A stretch of 64,000 nucleotides of DNA from Hymenobacter nitidus. GTDB taxonomy: Bacteria; Bacteroidota; Bacteroidia; Cytophagales; Hymenobacteraceae. The translations under genes and the position numbers were made by a program. This document shows positions 40,814-49,464 of this stretch, piece by piece. Location: the NCBI RefSeq assembly GCF_020447315.1, contig NZ_JAJADQ010000001.1:496001-560000 (forward strand). Reading direction: 5' to 3'. Below the pieces are notes generated by a model. The model worked only from the letters and a program-made list of their open reading frames with translations. It searched no databases and was not told the DNA's origin. The first letter of the stretch is position 1, and each line of letters opens with the position of its first letter.

Positions 40814-41794
40814 TTACAGATACCAGATGCCGTCGGCCGCGACGGTGACGGCCACGCTCTGGCCGGGCGTAAAGGCGGCCTCCGCCGTTTTCACGGTAAT
40901 ATCGGCGCTTAGCACCCGCACCAGCACTTCGGAGTAGCTGCCAAAAAACCGGACTTCCTGCACCGTGCCGGCCGCCCCGGTCCCGGCGGCTGCCAGCCGG
41001 AAGTTTTCGGGCCGCACCAGCATGGGCCGGCGCTTTTTGCTGACGCCCGCCGCGGTGGCCAGAGCCGTAGCCAGCTTCCCGCTCACCAGGTTGTAGTCGC
41101 CAAACAGGCCGGCGGTGTACTCGTCCACGGGCTGCCGGTACACCTGCGCGGGCGTGCCGCATTGCACCACTTGCCCCTGCCGCAGCACTATGATTTCCTC
41201 GGCCCACGACAACGTATCGGCCGGATCGTGGGAAATCAGCAGGCAAGTGATGCCCAGCTGCTCGCTGATATCGTGAATCACGGACTTGAGCACCTGCCGG
41301 TGCACCCGGTCCAGGTTGGAGTACGGCTCGTCGAGCAACAGCAGGCGTGGCGACGAGAGTAGCAGGCGGGCTAGGGCAATGCGCTGCCGCTCCCCGCCCG
41401 AGAGCTGGTCGGTGCGGCGTGTGCTCAGGTGGCCGATGCGGCACACGGCGTACAGCTGCTCGGCGGCGCCGGGGGCCAGCTTGTCGGCGTAGCGCAATAC
41501 CTGCTCCACGCGCAGGGAATGGGGCAGCTCATAGTGCTGGGAGAGGTAGGCAATGCCCGGGTGCCCGGGAATCAGGACTTCGACGGGGCCCTTTACGCGG
41601 CGGTTTTCGAAGTGCACGGTGCCGGCCGTAGGCTGGGTGAGGCCGGCAATAATCTGGAGCAGCGTGCTTTTGCCGGCTCCGGTTTCGCCCGCAATAGCCA
41701 GCTTCTGAAACTGCCGCTGCGTGAAGCTGATGGGCGCTAAAACCGTGTTTCCTCTTTCCTGCAGGGCTATTTCCGAAACGCTTAACCAACTCAT
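40814..41794 (-). CDS. ABC transporter ATP-binding protein (Fe3+/polyamine type) without a permease
   Basis: A 326-residue ABC ATPase. Walker A GETGAGKSTLLQII, Q-loop YLSQHYELPHSLR, signature LSGGERQRIALARLL, Walker B LLLLDEPYSNLD and H-loop LISHDPADTL are all intact, so ATP hydrolysis is expected. The C-terminal about 80 residues form a TOBE domain (KKRRPMLVRPENFRL, VRFFGSYSEVLVRVLS) as in FbpC/PotA-type importers. No permease or binding protein gene is adjacent; its neighbours are a GlxA-type regulator and an amidohydrolase. The substrate cannot be assigned. Confidence 0.88.
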   Translation of the reverse strand: MSWLSVSEIALQERGNTVLAPISFTQRQFQKLAIAGETGAGKSTLLQIIAGLTQPTAGTVHFENRRVKGPVEVLIPGHPGIAYLSQHYELPHSLRVEQVLRYADKLAPGAAEQLYAVCRIGHLSTRRTDQLSGGERQRIALARLLLSSPRLLLLDEPYSNLDRVHRQVLKSVIHDISEQLGITCLLISHDPADTLSWAEEIIVLRQGQVVQCGTPAQVYRQPVDEYTAGLFGDYNLVSGKLATALATAAGVSKKRRPMLVRPENFRLAAAGTGAAGTVQEVRFFGSYSEVLVRVLSADITVKTAEAAFTPGQSVAVTVAADGIWYL

Positions 41795-41855
41795 ACCCGC
41801 CGTAGCCGTGAAAAAGTGAACCGGCTGGTTCAGAAGCCCAGGCGCGGCAATAGAA

Positions 41856-42842
41856 TCAGAATGCTGCCGCCAGGTCGCGGTTGTACTTAGTGCGGTACTG
41901 CTTCGGCGACAAGCCCGTCAGGCGCTTAAAAGTACTACGAAACGCCTTGGGGTCGGTGTAGCCCACCTGGTACATTACTTCGTTCACATTTTCCCGCGAC
42001 GATTCGAGGCTGTTTTTGGCCGCCTCAATCTTCACCCGCTGAATGTACTCGACCACCGAGTTGGAGGTGGCTTTCTTGAAGCGCCGCTCCAGGTTGCGGC
42101 GGCCCAGGGCCAGCATGTCGGCCAGCTGCTCCACGGTTATCTTGTCCTGGTAGTGGTCCTCGATGTAGGTCTGGGCCTTTTTGATGGGCTCGTCGCCGTG
42201 CTCCTTCTGGCCGTTGAACATGATAAAGGCCGACTGGCTCACCCGCTCGATGTCAATCTGGAACACCTTGGCGCACACCACGGCCATTTCGCGGCCTGCG
42301 TACTTTTCTACCAGGTACAGCACCAGATTCAGGTATGAGAAGGCGCCGCCGCTGGAATAGATGCCGTGCTCATCGGTAATGACCAGATTCTCGACCAGCT
42401 CCACGGCCGGAAACATGCGGCGAAAGTCGTGGGCAGCGGCCCAGTGCGTGGTGCAGTGCCGTCCGTCTATCAGGCCGGTGGCGGCCAGCAAAAAGGCGCC
42501 CATGCAGAGCGACGCTACCTCGGCGCCGGCGTGGTACTGCTCGGTTATCCAGGGCAGAAAGGCGCGGTTGGCTTCCAGGGCCTGGGCCGGGTCGCCGTCC
42601 ACGGCCGGAATAACCACCAGGTCGGGCGTGGTAGCTAGGTCGGTGGTGAGCAAGGGCGTGTACACCGAGTAGAGGCCACCGCACACCGGTGTTTCGTGAG
42701 TAAGCCCCACGAGCTGGATGTCGAACAACGGCGGCTTGCCCATACGCTGAAGCAGGGCGTTTACCTCCGAGAAAACCAGGCGTGGGCCCTCGATGCTGCC
42801 CAGAATGGCCCCTTTGGGAACCAGGATGGCGATGTTCTTCAT
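41856..42842 (-). CDS. GlxA-type transcriptional regulator (DJ-1/PfpI domain plus AraC HTH)
   Basis: A 328-residue regulator. Residues 1-190 are a DJ-1/PfpI amidotransferase-like sensor with the nucleophile-elbow Cys in EVASLCMGAFLLAATGLIDGR. The C-terminal about 100 residues contain two AraC HTH motifs: QLADMLALGRRNLERRFKKA, and VNEVMYQVGYTDPKAFRSTFKRLTGLSPKQYR in consecutive segments. Start MKNIAILVPKGA at 42842; the frame is open further but the added residues are not conserved. It probably controls nearby genes (ABC ATPase, amidohydrolase), which follow in the same direction. Confidence 0.9.
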   Translation of the reverse strand: MKNIAILVPKGAILGSIEGPRLVFSEVNALLQRMGKPPLFDIQLVGLTHETPVCGGLYSVYTPLLTTDLATTPDLVVIPAVDGDPAQALEANRAFLPWITEQYHAGAEVASLCMGAFLLAATGLIDGRHCTTHWAAAHDFRRMFPAVELVENLVITDEHGIYSSGGAFSYLNLVLYLVEKYAGREMAVVCAKVFQIDIERVSQSAFIMFNGQKEHGDEPIKKAQTYIEDHYQDKITVEQLADMLALGRRNLERRFKKATSNSVVEYIQRVKIEAAKNSLESSRENVNEVMYQVGYTDPKAFRSTFKRLTGLSPKQYRTKYNRDLAAAF

Positions 42843-43006
42843 AGTAGTTAAAGCTAACGGAACGTGGTGTCGCAATCAACCCTGAATTCGTCGGAATCTA
42901 CCCTTACCTAGCGCCCCGGCATTACTAATTTTGTTGGCGCACAGAGTTTATCTGCGACCAGCAATACTACATATTTTAGCAGAAACCTGCGCGTTTTTCC
43001 CGAAAA

Positions 43007-43014
43007 TATCTTTC
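43007..43014 (+). promoter_or_regulatory. -7-like element for the VOC-family gene
   Basis: TATCTTTC, one mismatch to TAnnTTTG, 21 bases before the ATG. Confidence 0.4.
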
Positions 43015-43034
43015 ACCTCAAATATTCTACACCC

Positions 43035-43457
43035 ATGAAAACGCCCCAGCTCAGCCCTTACCTCACTTTCAACGGCAACTGCCGCGAGGCCATGACTTTT
43101 TACCACCAGTGCCTGGGCGGGGAGCTGCAGGTGCAGACCTTCGCCGAAACCCCAGCCGCCGGCCACGTAACCCCCGACGCCCAGCACGGGGTGATGCACG
43201 CCTGCCTGAGCAGCGAGAGCCTGGTGCTGTTTGGCTCCGATGCGGGCATGCAGCAAGTGACGCCGGGCAACTCGGTGGCCCTGGCCCTGAACTTTAGCAG
43301 CCCCGAGGGAATTGCCGCCGCCTTTGCCAGCCTCGGCCAGGGCGGCAGCGTGACTATGCCCTTGGAAGACACGTTCTGGGGCGCCACCTTCGGCATGCTC
43401 ACCGACCGGTTCGGCACCAACTGGATGTTCAACTACGACAAGAAGCCGGCCCAATAA
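43035..43457 (+). CDS. VOC superfamily protein (PhnB/YjdN-like)
   Basis: A 140-residue vicinal-oxygen-chelate fold protein. The PhnB-like start QLSPYLTFNGNCREAMTFYHQCLGGEL is clear, then MHACLSSESLVLFGSDA, and FGMLTDRFGTNWMFNY at the end. Related proteins are annotated as glyoxalase or 3-demethylubiquinone methyltransferase-like, without known activity. Single-gene unit divergent from the GlxA regulator. Confidence 0.88.
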   Translation: MKTPQLSPYLTFNGNCREAMTFYHQCLGGELQVQTFAETPAAGHVTPDAQHGVMHACLSSESLVLFGSDAGMQQVTPGNSVALALNFSSPEGIAAAFASLGQGGSVTMPLEDTFWGATFGMLTDRFGTNWMFNYDKKPAQ

Positions 43458-43627
43458 CCCACTGCCGTTGCGGCTGTGCTTTGCCGGGCTGAAGCGCCAC
43501 AGTTGGCTGCAATATGCTTCTTACCAACATCTTCGTACCAACGTGCCGCCGGTTTTCGCCGTAGGAAGTAATAGCTGACCGTCCTAACTACCGCTGGCCG
43601 CCGGCTTTCCACTTAATTCCCACTGCT

Positions 43628-43939
43628 ATGAAAATTACGCTTGCTCTGGCCGCCCTTCTGATGGCCGCCGCTGGCGAGGCGGCTGCCCAATCGGGTAACT
43701 CCCCCACCACTACCCGACCGACTACCACCCAGGCCGGTGCCAAAACCGAGGCCCGCACCCGCAAGCCCATGAACACGGCTCCGGCCACCGGCCCCAACCG
43801 CGCGTCTCGCTCCAGCTCCACCATGAAATCGGCCAAGCAGGGTGGTGCTACCGGTAGCACCAACAGCGAAACCGTCGGCAAGAACAGCCGCGGCCGCACC
43901 AGCACGGGTGCCACCAAAGCTCCGGCCGGCGAAAACTAG
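43628..43939 (+). CDS. Small secreted basic Ser/Thr-rich protein
   Basis: A 103-residue protein with signal peptide (LALAALLMAAAGEAAAQ). The rest is low complexity, rich in Thr, Ser, Ala, Lys and Arg (NSPTTTRPTTTQAGA, KSAKQGGATGSTNSE), with no Cys. It resembles the longer repeat protein at 44613-45173 in composition. Closed by a strong terminator. Possibly a surface or matrix protein; no family recognised. Confidence 0.55.
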   Translation: MKITLALAALLMAAAGEAAAQSGNSPTTTRPTTTQAGAKTEARTRKPMNTAPATGPNRASRSSSTMKSAKQGGATGSTNSETVGKNSRGRTSTGATKAPAGEN

Positions 43940-43973
43940 CCCAACCGCCACGCGGCTACGCTAACTCTATCAC

Positions 43974-44007
43974 AAAAAGGCTGCCTCTGGTTGGGGCAGC
44001 CTTTTTT
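43974..44007. terminator. Terminator after the small secreted protein gene
   Basis: AAAAAGGCTGCC pairs with GGCAGCCTTTTT, then a T-run. Confidence 0.8.
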
Positions 44008-44037
44008 GTATCGCGCAAAGCCAAATCATACAGGTGC

Positions 44038-44343
44038 TTATGCGTGCGGGCGCCGGACCAGCCACTCAACAGCCTCCCGGCCCACCAAGGCCTGAAAGGC
44101 CTCCGTATCGACTGGCTGCAACTTCTGTCCACTCGACTTCTCGTAAGTATCGCGGAGCTTGGCAGCCAGGTGCTTGGCTTTCTTAGCCAGGTCTTTCTCC
44201 TGAATATTTTCCTCGTCGAGTAGCCGGTGAAGCTACTTTTTCGGAATGGGTGACAAGCCGCCGGGCGCTACCGGGCCCGATTCCGGATTTGCGTTTTGTT
44301 GTTGAGCTATACGTGTAGTAAAACAGGTGAGTGGCTGAGATGC
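44038..44343 (-). pseudogene. Decayed gene fragment on the minus strand
   Basis: A frame ending in TAA at 44038-44040 encodes a convincing helical segment (LLDEENIQEKDLAKKAKHL, then AAKLRDTYEKSSGQKLQPVD, ending EAVEWLVRRPHA). It is interrupted by an in-frame TAG at 44233-44235. Upstream of it the same frame continues (PESGPVAPGGLSPIPKK) to another stop at 44344-44346. No start codon fits, so this is probably the remnant of a gene damaged by point mutation or truncation. The product is not recognised. Confidence 0.4.
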
Positions 44344-44378
44344 TTACGCAGAAGAAAGCCCGTGTTAGGACGCGACCC

Positions 44379-44567
44379 ATGAGAAACGCCCTTGCGGATC
44401 AGCCTGCCGTTCAGCTTGTTGGCCCGCAAGCTGAGCCCTGTAAGGCCTCAAGCACAACTGTAGCACAAAAACAACGAACTGACTCTGAGCTAGTTTGGGA
44501 AGCAAAGGCCATTAATTTAAAACGCAGAGCCGTGTCTATTCGTAATGCATTGAAAAACAAGCTCTAA
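44379..44567 (+). CDS. Small basic hypothetical ORF (doubtful)
   Basis: A 62-codon frame from the ATG at 44379 ending NLKRRAVSIRNALKNKL. It starts just outside the decayed minus-strand fragment and ends 45 bases before the Ser/Thr/Gly repeat gene. No family or promoter was recognised, and the base composition is mixed. May be spurious. Confidence 0.25.
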   Translation: MRNALADQPAVQLVGPQAEPCKASSTTVAQKQRTDSELVWEAKAINLKRRAVSIRNALKNKL

Positions 44568-44612
44568 AGCTTACGCCCCCATTCTTTCACACAACCCAAC
44601 ACGCTGTATTTT

Positions 44613-45173
44613 ATGAAAAAGGTATTGTTAATGGTAGCTGTAGTTGCTGCCTCGATGGCTACGGCCAAAGCTCAGACAACTTCCGGCTCCTCTACTTCCG
44701 GCACCGGCAGCACTTCCGGTTCCGTTACTTCCGGTAGCAGCACCTCGGGTACTACTGCCGGCTCCCTGACTTCGGGCTCCATGACCAGTGGCACCACCGC
44801 CGGCATGACTACTTCCGGTACTACCGGCACCACCACTTCCGGCTCTACTTCGGGTTCGATAACCTCGGGCGGCAGCACTTCGGGCACCACGGCCGGCACC
44901 ATGACTTCCGGTAGCGGCACCACGGCCGGCTATTCTACTTCCGGCACCACTTCCGGTACTACCTCGGGCACCATGACCAGCGGCACGACCTCCGGCTCGG
45001 GCAGCGCTACCACTTCGGGCCGCTCAGGCAACCGCAAAAACTCGACTACCTCCGGCAGCCGCACCAAGAGCCGCGGCTCCAGCACCAGCGGCAGCACAAC
45101 GAGCGGCCGCAGCACTTCGGGCGGCTCTACCAGCGGCAGCTCTACCAGTGGCTCAACCACCGGCAACCGCTAG
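44613..45173 (+). CDS. Secreted Thr-Ser-Gly repeat protein
   Basis: A 186-residue protein with a signal peptide ([18 protein letters not shown]). The mature part is almost only Thr, Ser and Gly in short repeats ([31 protein letters not shown]). The last about 55 residues gain Arg, Lys and Asn ([18 protein letters not shown]). No Cys or aromatic core, so it is likely disordered or fibrous and heavily O-glycosylatable. A matrix or surface-coat role is inferred. Followed by a perfect hairpin terminator. Confidence 0.6.
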   Translation: MKKVLLMVAVVAASMATAKAQTTSGSSTSGTGSTSGSVTSGSSTSGTTAGSLTSGSMTSGTTAGMTTSGTTGTTTSGSTSGSITSGGSTSGTTAGTMTSGSGTTAGYSTSGTTSGTTSGTMTSGTTSGSGSATTSGRSGNRKNSTTSGSRTKSRGSSTSGSTTSGRSTSGGSTSGSSTSGSTTGNR

Positions 45174-45190
45174 ACGCCACTGCCTTTCGC

Positions 45191-45226
45191 AACAAAAAAC
45201 GCCCGGCCTGCCGGGCGTTTTTTGTT
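45191..45226. terminator. Perfect 17-bp terminator hairpin
   Basis: AACAAAAAACGCCCGGC pairs with GCCGGGCGTTTTTTGTT around a 2-nt loop. The next 280 bases to the dipeptidase promoter are AT-rich and hold no gene. Confidence 0.85.
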
Positions 45227-45513
45227 GCCTATAGCCAGCTGCCTCATCTACTGATTTGCAACGGTGGGTTTGATAAAATGGAGACTACCTCTTGGCTAAG
45301 CAACAGAACTTACCGAAAAGACATTACTTCAAATAATCACAAATCACCAATATAAAGCCCAACCCGTTTTGTGCAAACCGACGATGCTAGCTCGGAAATA
45401 TAGTAGGCATGCAGAATTATTTTTATCACACAACTATCATATTTTCAAATCATTGCACCCCAACCTATTTTACATACGTTTCTAAAGCGGCTTATAAGCT
45501 GACGGCTATTGAG

Positions 45514-45521
45514 TATTTTTG
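45514..45521 (+). promoter_or_regulatory. -7 element for the dipeptidase gene
   Basis: TATTTTTG is an exact TAnnTTTG match, 30 bases before the ATG at 45552; it makes the in-frame upstream start at 45519 impossible. Confidence 0.6.
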
Positions 45522-45551
45522 CGGTTCGGTTTTGTTCATCGACCTGATTTT

Positions 45552-46811
45552 ATGCAAAATTCATACTTCCGTGCGCTTCCTCTGGCGCTGGCGCTGCTGG
45601 GCCCGATGGCGGCTTGGGCGCAGAAACCCGACCCGGCACTGGTCACCAAGGCTAACACCATTCATAATCAAGCCTTTGTCCTGGATTCGCACGAAGACAC
45701 CCCCCTCAACCTGATGAAGCCGGGCTTTGACATCAGCAAGGACCACGACTCGCAGGAAGCCCAGGTAGATATTCCCAAAATGCAGCGCGGCGGCCTCGAT
45801 GGGGCTTTCTGGGCCGTGTACATGGGCCAGGGGCCACGCACCCCGGAGGGCAACGCCGCCGCTAAGCAGGAAGCGCTGAGCATTTTCAACGCCATCCGCT
45901 CGACCATTCAGGCGCACTCTTCGCAGCTGGACATGGCCACCACCGAGGAGCAGGCCCTGCAGATTCGGCGGGTGGGTAAGCGCGCCGTCTTCATCGGCAT
46001 GGAAAACGGCTACCCCATTGGGCAGGAGCTGAGCCTGATTAAGTCGTTCTACGATTTGGGCGTGCGCTACATCACGCTCTGCCACTCCTCCAACAACGAC
46101 CTGTGCGACTCGGCTACCGACCCCACCGGCCCCGAGCACCAAGGCCTGAGCGCCTTTGGCAAGCAGGCCGTGACGGAAATGAACCGCCTGGGCATGCTGG
46201 TCGACGTGTCGCACGCCTCCGACTCGACTTTCTACGACGTGCTGCGCCTGAGTAAAGCACCCGTTATTGCTTCCCACTCCAGCAGCCGGGCCCTGGCCGA
46301 CTCGCCCCGCAACCTGAGCGACGACATGCTGAAGGCGCTGGCCCGCAACGGTGGCGTGGTGCAGCTGAACCTGTACAGCCCCTACATAAAGACGGAGCTG
46401 AAAACGGCCGAGCGCCTGGCCGCTGAGCAGGCATTCTTCACAAAGTGGAAAATCAAGGGCTTCCTGAACGTGTATGGGCTGCCCGCCGCGGAACAGCAGC
46501 AGGCCCTGGCCGAAATCGACCAGCTGAACGCGAAATTCCCGGTAGCCCTGGCTACGGTGCAGGACGCGGTAAACCAGATTGACCACATCGTAAAAATAGC
46601 CGGCATCGACCATGTCGGCATTGGCTCCGACTTCGACGGCGGCACGCGCCTGACCGGCCTGGGCGACGCGGGCGAATTGCCAAACCTGACGCTGGAGCTG
46701 GTGAAGCGCGGCTACTCGGAGAAAGACATCTTCAAAATCTGGAGCGGCAACCTGTTTCGGGTGATGAAGGCGGCCGAAAAGCTGCGGGCCCCGGCCCCGG
46801 TGAAGAAGTAG
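45552..46811 (+). CDS. Secreted membrane-dipeptidase family (M19) peptidase
   Basis: A 419-residue zinc dipeptidase of the renal-dipeptidase family. After a signal peptide (LPLALALLGPMAAWAQ) the metal-site residues are all present: VLDSHEDTPLNLM (HxD), the bridging Glu in FIGMENGYPIG, LVDVSHASDSTFYDV, and VIASHSSSRALADSPRNLSDDML, with IGSDFDGG near the C-terminus. Expected to hydrolyse dipeptides outside the cytoplasm, possibly of D- or L-configuration. Own promoter, and a strong shared terminator with the convergent gene. Confidence 0.93.
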   Translation: MQNSYFRALPLALALLGPMAAWAQKPDPALVTKANTIHNQAFVLDSHEDTPLNLMKPGFDISKDHDSQEAQVDIPKMQRGGLDGAFWAVYMGQGPRTPEGNAAAKQEALSIFNAIRSTIQAHSSQLDMATTEEQALQIRRVGKRAVFIGMENGYPIGQELSLIKSFYDLGVRYITLCHSSNNDLCDSATDPTGPEHQGLSAFGKQAVTEMNRLGMLVDVSHASDSTFYDVLRLSKAPVIASHSSSRALADSPRNLSDDMLKALARNGGVVQLNLYSPYIKTELKTAERLAAEQAFFTKWKIKGFLNVYGLPAAEQQQALAEIDQLNAKFPVALATVQDAVNQIDHIVKIAGIDHVGIGSDFDGGTRLTGLGDAGELPNLTLELVKRGYSEKDIFKIWSGNLFRVMKAAEKLRAPAPVKK

Positions 46812-46823
46812 CAGCCGTTGCGC

Positions 46824-46880
46824 CAACCTAAAGTAAAAGAGCCTGTCCCGGTCCGGGGCAGGCTCTTTTGCTTTAGGTTG
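46824..46880. terminator. Bidirectional terminator
   Basis: CAACCTAAAG and AAAAGAGCCTG pair with CAGGCTCTTTT and CTTTAGGTTG in a long stem between convergent genes. Confidence 0.85.
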
Positions 46881-46887
46881 GGTTCGG

Positions 46888-47685
46888 TTAGCGCAACGGT
46901 TGAACTGGCGTGGTAACGGGCTTTTGCAGGTTGAACTTGACCGGAAACTCACACTCGACGGCCACGGGCTGGCCCGCCACCTGGGCCGGCACCCAGCCGT
47001 TGGCCATGCTCTGCACCACGCGCAGGGCCTCTTCGTCGCAGCCCCCACCGATGCCCTGGCTCACGCGGTAGTTCGAGCAGGTGCCGTCTTTGCCAATGGT
47101 GAAGGCTACCTGCACACTGCCGCTAATGCCGCTGCGCATGGCCTGAGCCGGGTAGCGCATCATAACCATCTGATTAAACACGGCCGATGAGCCACCAATA
47201 TACACCGGGTCGACGTCGGGCCAGGTCTGGCCGGTGGCCGTGGGCTGGAGCAGCGTGACGGAGACGCTCTTGTTCTTGCCGGGCCGCCGGAACAGCATCT
47301 GGCGGGTGTCGTAGTCGTATTTCTGCTCCAGCTCGCCCTTATTGGTGAAGAACTCCCAGGTGCCGGTCCGCTGGTCGTTCTGGTAGGCCCCCCGGGCTAC
47401 CACGGTGGCCCCGTTCCAGTCGTAGGAAGTCCAGATGCTGTCTTTGCGGCCGTTGGTGTAATGCCCCTGGGTCGAGAGTGCCAGCTGCCGGCCGCGGTAG
47501 AGGGCGTAGGAGCCGTGCTTCACCGCTTTGTCGGACTTGAGCACGTAGTACACCTCGTTGGAAATGGGCGAGGTGCTGTAGTTGGTAACCTTTTTGGTTT
47601 CCTGGCCGAAGCTGAGCAGCGGCAGCGCCAGCAGCGACAGGGTGAGCAGCGCAGGAGCACCCGGGCGGGATAAACAGGTGGACAT
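46888..47685 (-). CDS. Secreted MORN-like repeat protein with TonB C-terminal domain, paralogue 2
   Basis: A 265-residue protein closely related to 28244-28993. Signal peptide (LLTLSLLALPLLSFGQE), MORN-like repeats (GSYALYRGRQ, GHYTNGRKDSIWTSYD, GAYQNDQRTGTWEFF) and a TonB C-terminal domain (VYIGGSSAVFNQMVMMRYP, VQVAFTIGKDGTCSNYRV, NGWVPAQVAGQPVAVECEFPV). Start MSTCLSRPG at 47685. A -7 element at 47756-47763 gives a leader of about 64 nt. Periplasmic or surface role; partner unknown. Confidence 0.82.
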   Translation of the reverse strand: MSTCLSRPGAPALLTLSLLALPLLSFGQETKKVTNYSTSPISNEVYYVLKSDKAVKHGSYALYRGRQLALSTQGHYTNGRKDSIWTSYDWNGATVVARGAYQNDQRTGTWEFFTNKGELEQKYDYDTRQMLFRRPGKNKSVSVTLLQPTATGQTWPDVDPVYIGGSSAVFNQMVMMRYPAQAMRSGISGSVQVAFTIGKDGTCSNYRVSQGIGGGCDEEALRVVQSMANGWVPAQVAGQPVAVECEFPVKFNLQKPVTTPVQPLR

Positions 47686-47755
47686 AGACGTCGTGGTACG
47701 GGTAAGAATCTTAACCTTTGTAGAAACTATAAAATCGGGCAAGCCCACATTTCTT

Positions 47756-47763
47756 CAAATATA
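47756..47763 (-). promoter_or_regulatory. -7 element for MORN/TonB paralogue 2
   Basis: CAAATATA on the plus strand reads TATATTTG on the minus strand, an exact TAnnTTTG match. Confidence 0.5.
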
Positions 47764-47817
47764 ACGCCTGCCGACGCTTCCGCCTACAACGGCAGCCCAA
47801 CCACTTTCTTCTACTCC

Positions 47818-48462
47818 ATGACTTCGACTTCCGCCCCCATTACCACCATCGTGTTCGACCTCGGTGGCGTGCTGATTGACTGGAACCCGCGCTACCTTTA
47901 CCAGAAGCTGATTCCTAATGAGCAGGAAATGAACCGCTTCCTGAGCACTATCACCACTCCCGACTGGAACGAGGAGCAGGACGCGGGCCGCACCATTGCC
48001 GAGGGTACGGCCCTGCTGGTGGAAAAGCACCCCGAGCACCGCGAATTGATAGAGCACTTCTACGGCCGCTGGCCCGAGATGCTGGGCGGCGCCATTCAGG
48101 GCACCGTGGACGTGCTGACCGAGCTGCGCGCCTCCGGCCGCTACCGCCTCTACGCCCTCACCAACTGGTCGGAAGAGACGTTTCCGGTGGCCTTACGGCA
48201 GTTCGAGTTTCTGCACTGGTTCGAGGGCATCGTGGTGTCGGGCACGGAGAAGTCGCGCAAGCCTTTCCCCGACTTCTACCACACGCTGTTCAGCCGCTAC
48301 GCCATCGAGCCGGGCCAGGCGCTGTTTATCGACGACAACGAGCGAAATATTCACGCGGCTCAGGCCGTGGGCATGCAAACGGTGCATTTTCAGTCGGCTG
48401 AGCAGCTGCGCCAGGAGCTGGAGCAGCGGGGCGTGCTGCCCACCGCCCAATTATCAGCTTAA
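47818..48462 (+). CDS. HAD-superfamily phosphatase
   Basis: A 214-residue HAD hydrolase similar to YihX-type sugar phosphatases. Motif I TTIVFDLGGVLIDWN gives the nucleophilic Asp (D-x-G variant), motif II YALTNWSEETF the Thr/Ser, motif III Lys is in GTEKSRKPFPDFY, and motif IV LFIDDNERNIHAA carries the acidic pair. A helical cap is inserted after motif I. Substrate unknown. Divergent from the MORN/TonB gene. Confidence 0.9.
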   Translation: MTSTSAPITTIVFDLGGVLIDWNPRYLYQKLIPNEQEMNRFLSTITTPDWNEEQDAGRTIAEGTALLVEKHPEHRELIEHFYGRWPEMLGGAIQGTVDVLTELRASGRYRLYALTNWSEETFPVALRQFEFLHWFEGIVVSGTEKSRKPFPDFYHTLFSRYAIEPGQALFIDDNERNIHAAQAVGMQTVHFQSAEQLRQELEQRGVLPTAQLSA

Positions 48463-48608
48463 GGCCGGCGCCTACACCTTGCGGTACCAGGCGGGCCCGC
48501 GCCTGGAAGCGGAGCCCTTCCAAAAATGCTCCGCTTCTACTCGTGAGGCGTTTTCGTAACTCCTGACAGGCCACGCGAGGAGAAGCGGTGGCTTCATCAG
48601 CTTCTAAA

Positions 48609-48650
48609 AGGCCAACGGCCACTCCCTGCGAAGGAAGTGGCCGTTGGCCT
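48609..48650. terminator. Hairpin between HAD phosphatase and DsbA-like genes
   Basis: Arms 48609-48623 and 48636-48650 (AGGCCAACGGCCACT and its reverse complement) form a perfect 15-bp stem with a 12-nt loop between convergent genes. No T-run on the plus strand; A-rich start on the other side. Confidence 0.55.
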
Positions 48651-48668
48651 ATATCAGTCAGGGGCAAC

Positions 48669-49364
48669 TTAGCAGTCGGAGCCGTCGAGGCCGCAGGCGT
48701 CGCCGGAGGCCAGTACTTGCGGGGCGGGGTGCTTTTCCTCCCACACTTTGTCCAGCACTTCCAGGAACAGCTCACTGGGCTGGGCACCCGACACGGCGTA
48801 TTTGTTGTCGAACACGAAATACGGCACGCCGCGTACCCCGATTTGGCGGGCCTGGTACTCATCGTGGCGCACTTCCTGGGCGTAGGCGTCGGTTTGGAGC
48901 GTGGCGCGCACCTCGGCAGCATCCAGGCCCAGCTCGGTGCCGAGCTCGGCCAGGGTATCGGGGTCGGCTACGTTGCGGCCCTCAGTGAAGTAGGCGGCCA
49001 GTACCCGCTCCTTGGCCGCGTCCTGCTTCCCGTGCTGGGCCGCCAGGTGAAGAAAGCGGTGCGCCAGAAAGGTGTTGACCGGCACCACCTTGTCGAAGTC
49101 GAAATCGAGGCCGACTTCGCGGGCAATCTGCGCCATCTGGCCGTTCATCTGGCGGCCCTGCTCCACCGAGATACCCTTGCGCTGGGCCAGCAGCTCATGA
49201 ATGCTCTGGCCGGGCGTGGTCTGCATGGTGGGGTCCAGCTCGAAGCTGCGCCAAGTAATCTGCAACTCGTCGCGGTGAGGAAATTGCGCCAGCGCGGTTT
49301 CGAGCCGCCGCTTGCCGATATAGCAAAACGGGCACATGATATCGGACCAGATTTCTACTTGCAT
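48669..49364 (-). CDS. DsbA-family (FrnE-like) oxidoreductase
   Basis: A 231-residue thioredoxin-fold protein of the FrnE type. The CxxC redox site is at the N-terminus (WSDIMCPFCYIGKRRLE), the cis-Pro region is GVRGVPYFVFDNKYAVSGAQ, and a helical insert lies between. There is no signal peptide, so it acts in the cytoplasm, where FrnE relatives help with disulfide handling under oxidative stress. Two additional Cys sit in the tail (GDACGLDGSDC). Start MQVEIWSDI at 49364. Confidence 0.92.
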   Translation of the reverse strand: MQVEIWSDIMCPFCYIGKRRLETALAQFPHRDELQITWRSFELDPTMQTTPGQSIHELLAQRKGISVEQGRQMNGQMAQIAREVGLDFDFDKVVPVNTFLAHRFLHLAAQHGKQDAAKERVLAAYFTEGRNVADPDTLAELGTELGLDAAEVRATLQTDAYAQEVRHDEYQARQIGVRGVPYFVFDNKYAVSGAQPSELFLEVLDKVWEEKHPAPQVLASGDACGLDGSDC

Positions 49365-49464
49365 GTCGTCGTTATGTGAAAGGCGTAATAAGCCGAAAGC
49401 CGCCAAAAGGTTTGGCTGGCGGCCGTAGCGAGGATAACAGCGCGGAGGCCGGCCGCGGTTCCGC

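Noticed and set aside
38972..40912. A 646-codon plus-strand frame
   Set aside because: Antisense of the amidohydrolase gene and its flanks; Gly/Arg/Gln-rich with no domain.
47711..47720. TTAACCTTTG as a promoter for the HAD gene
   Set aside because: TA and TTTG are separated by three rather than two bases, and the ATG is about 100 bases away.
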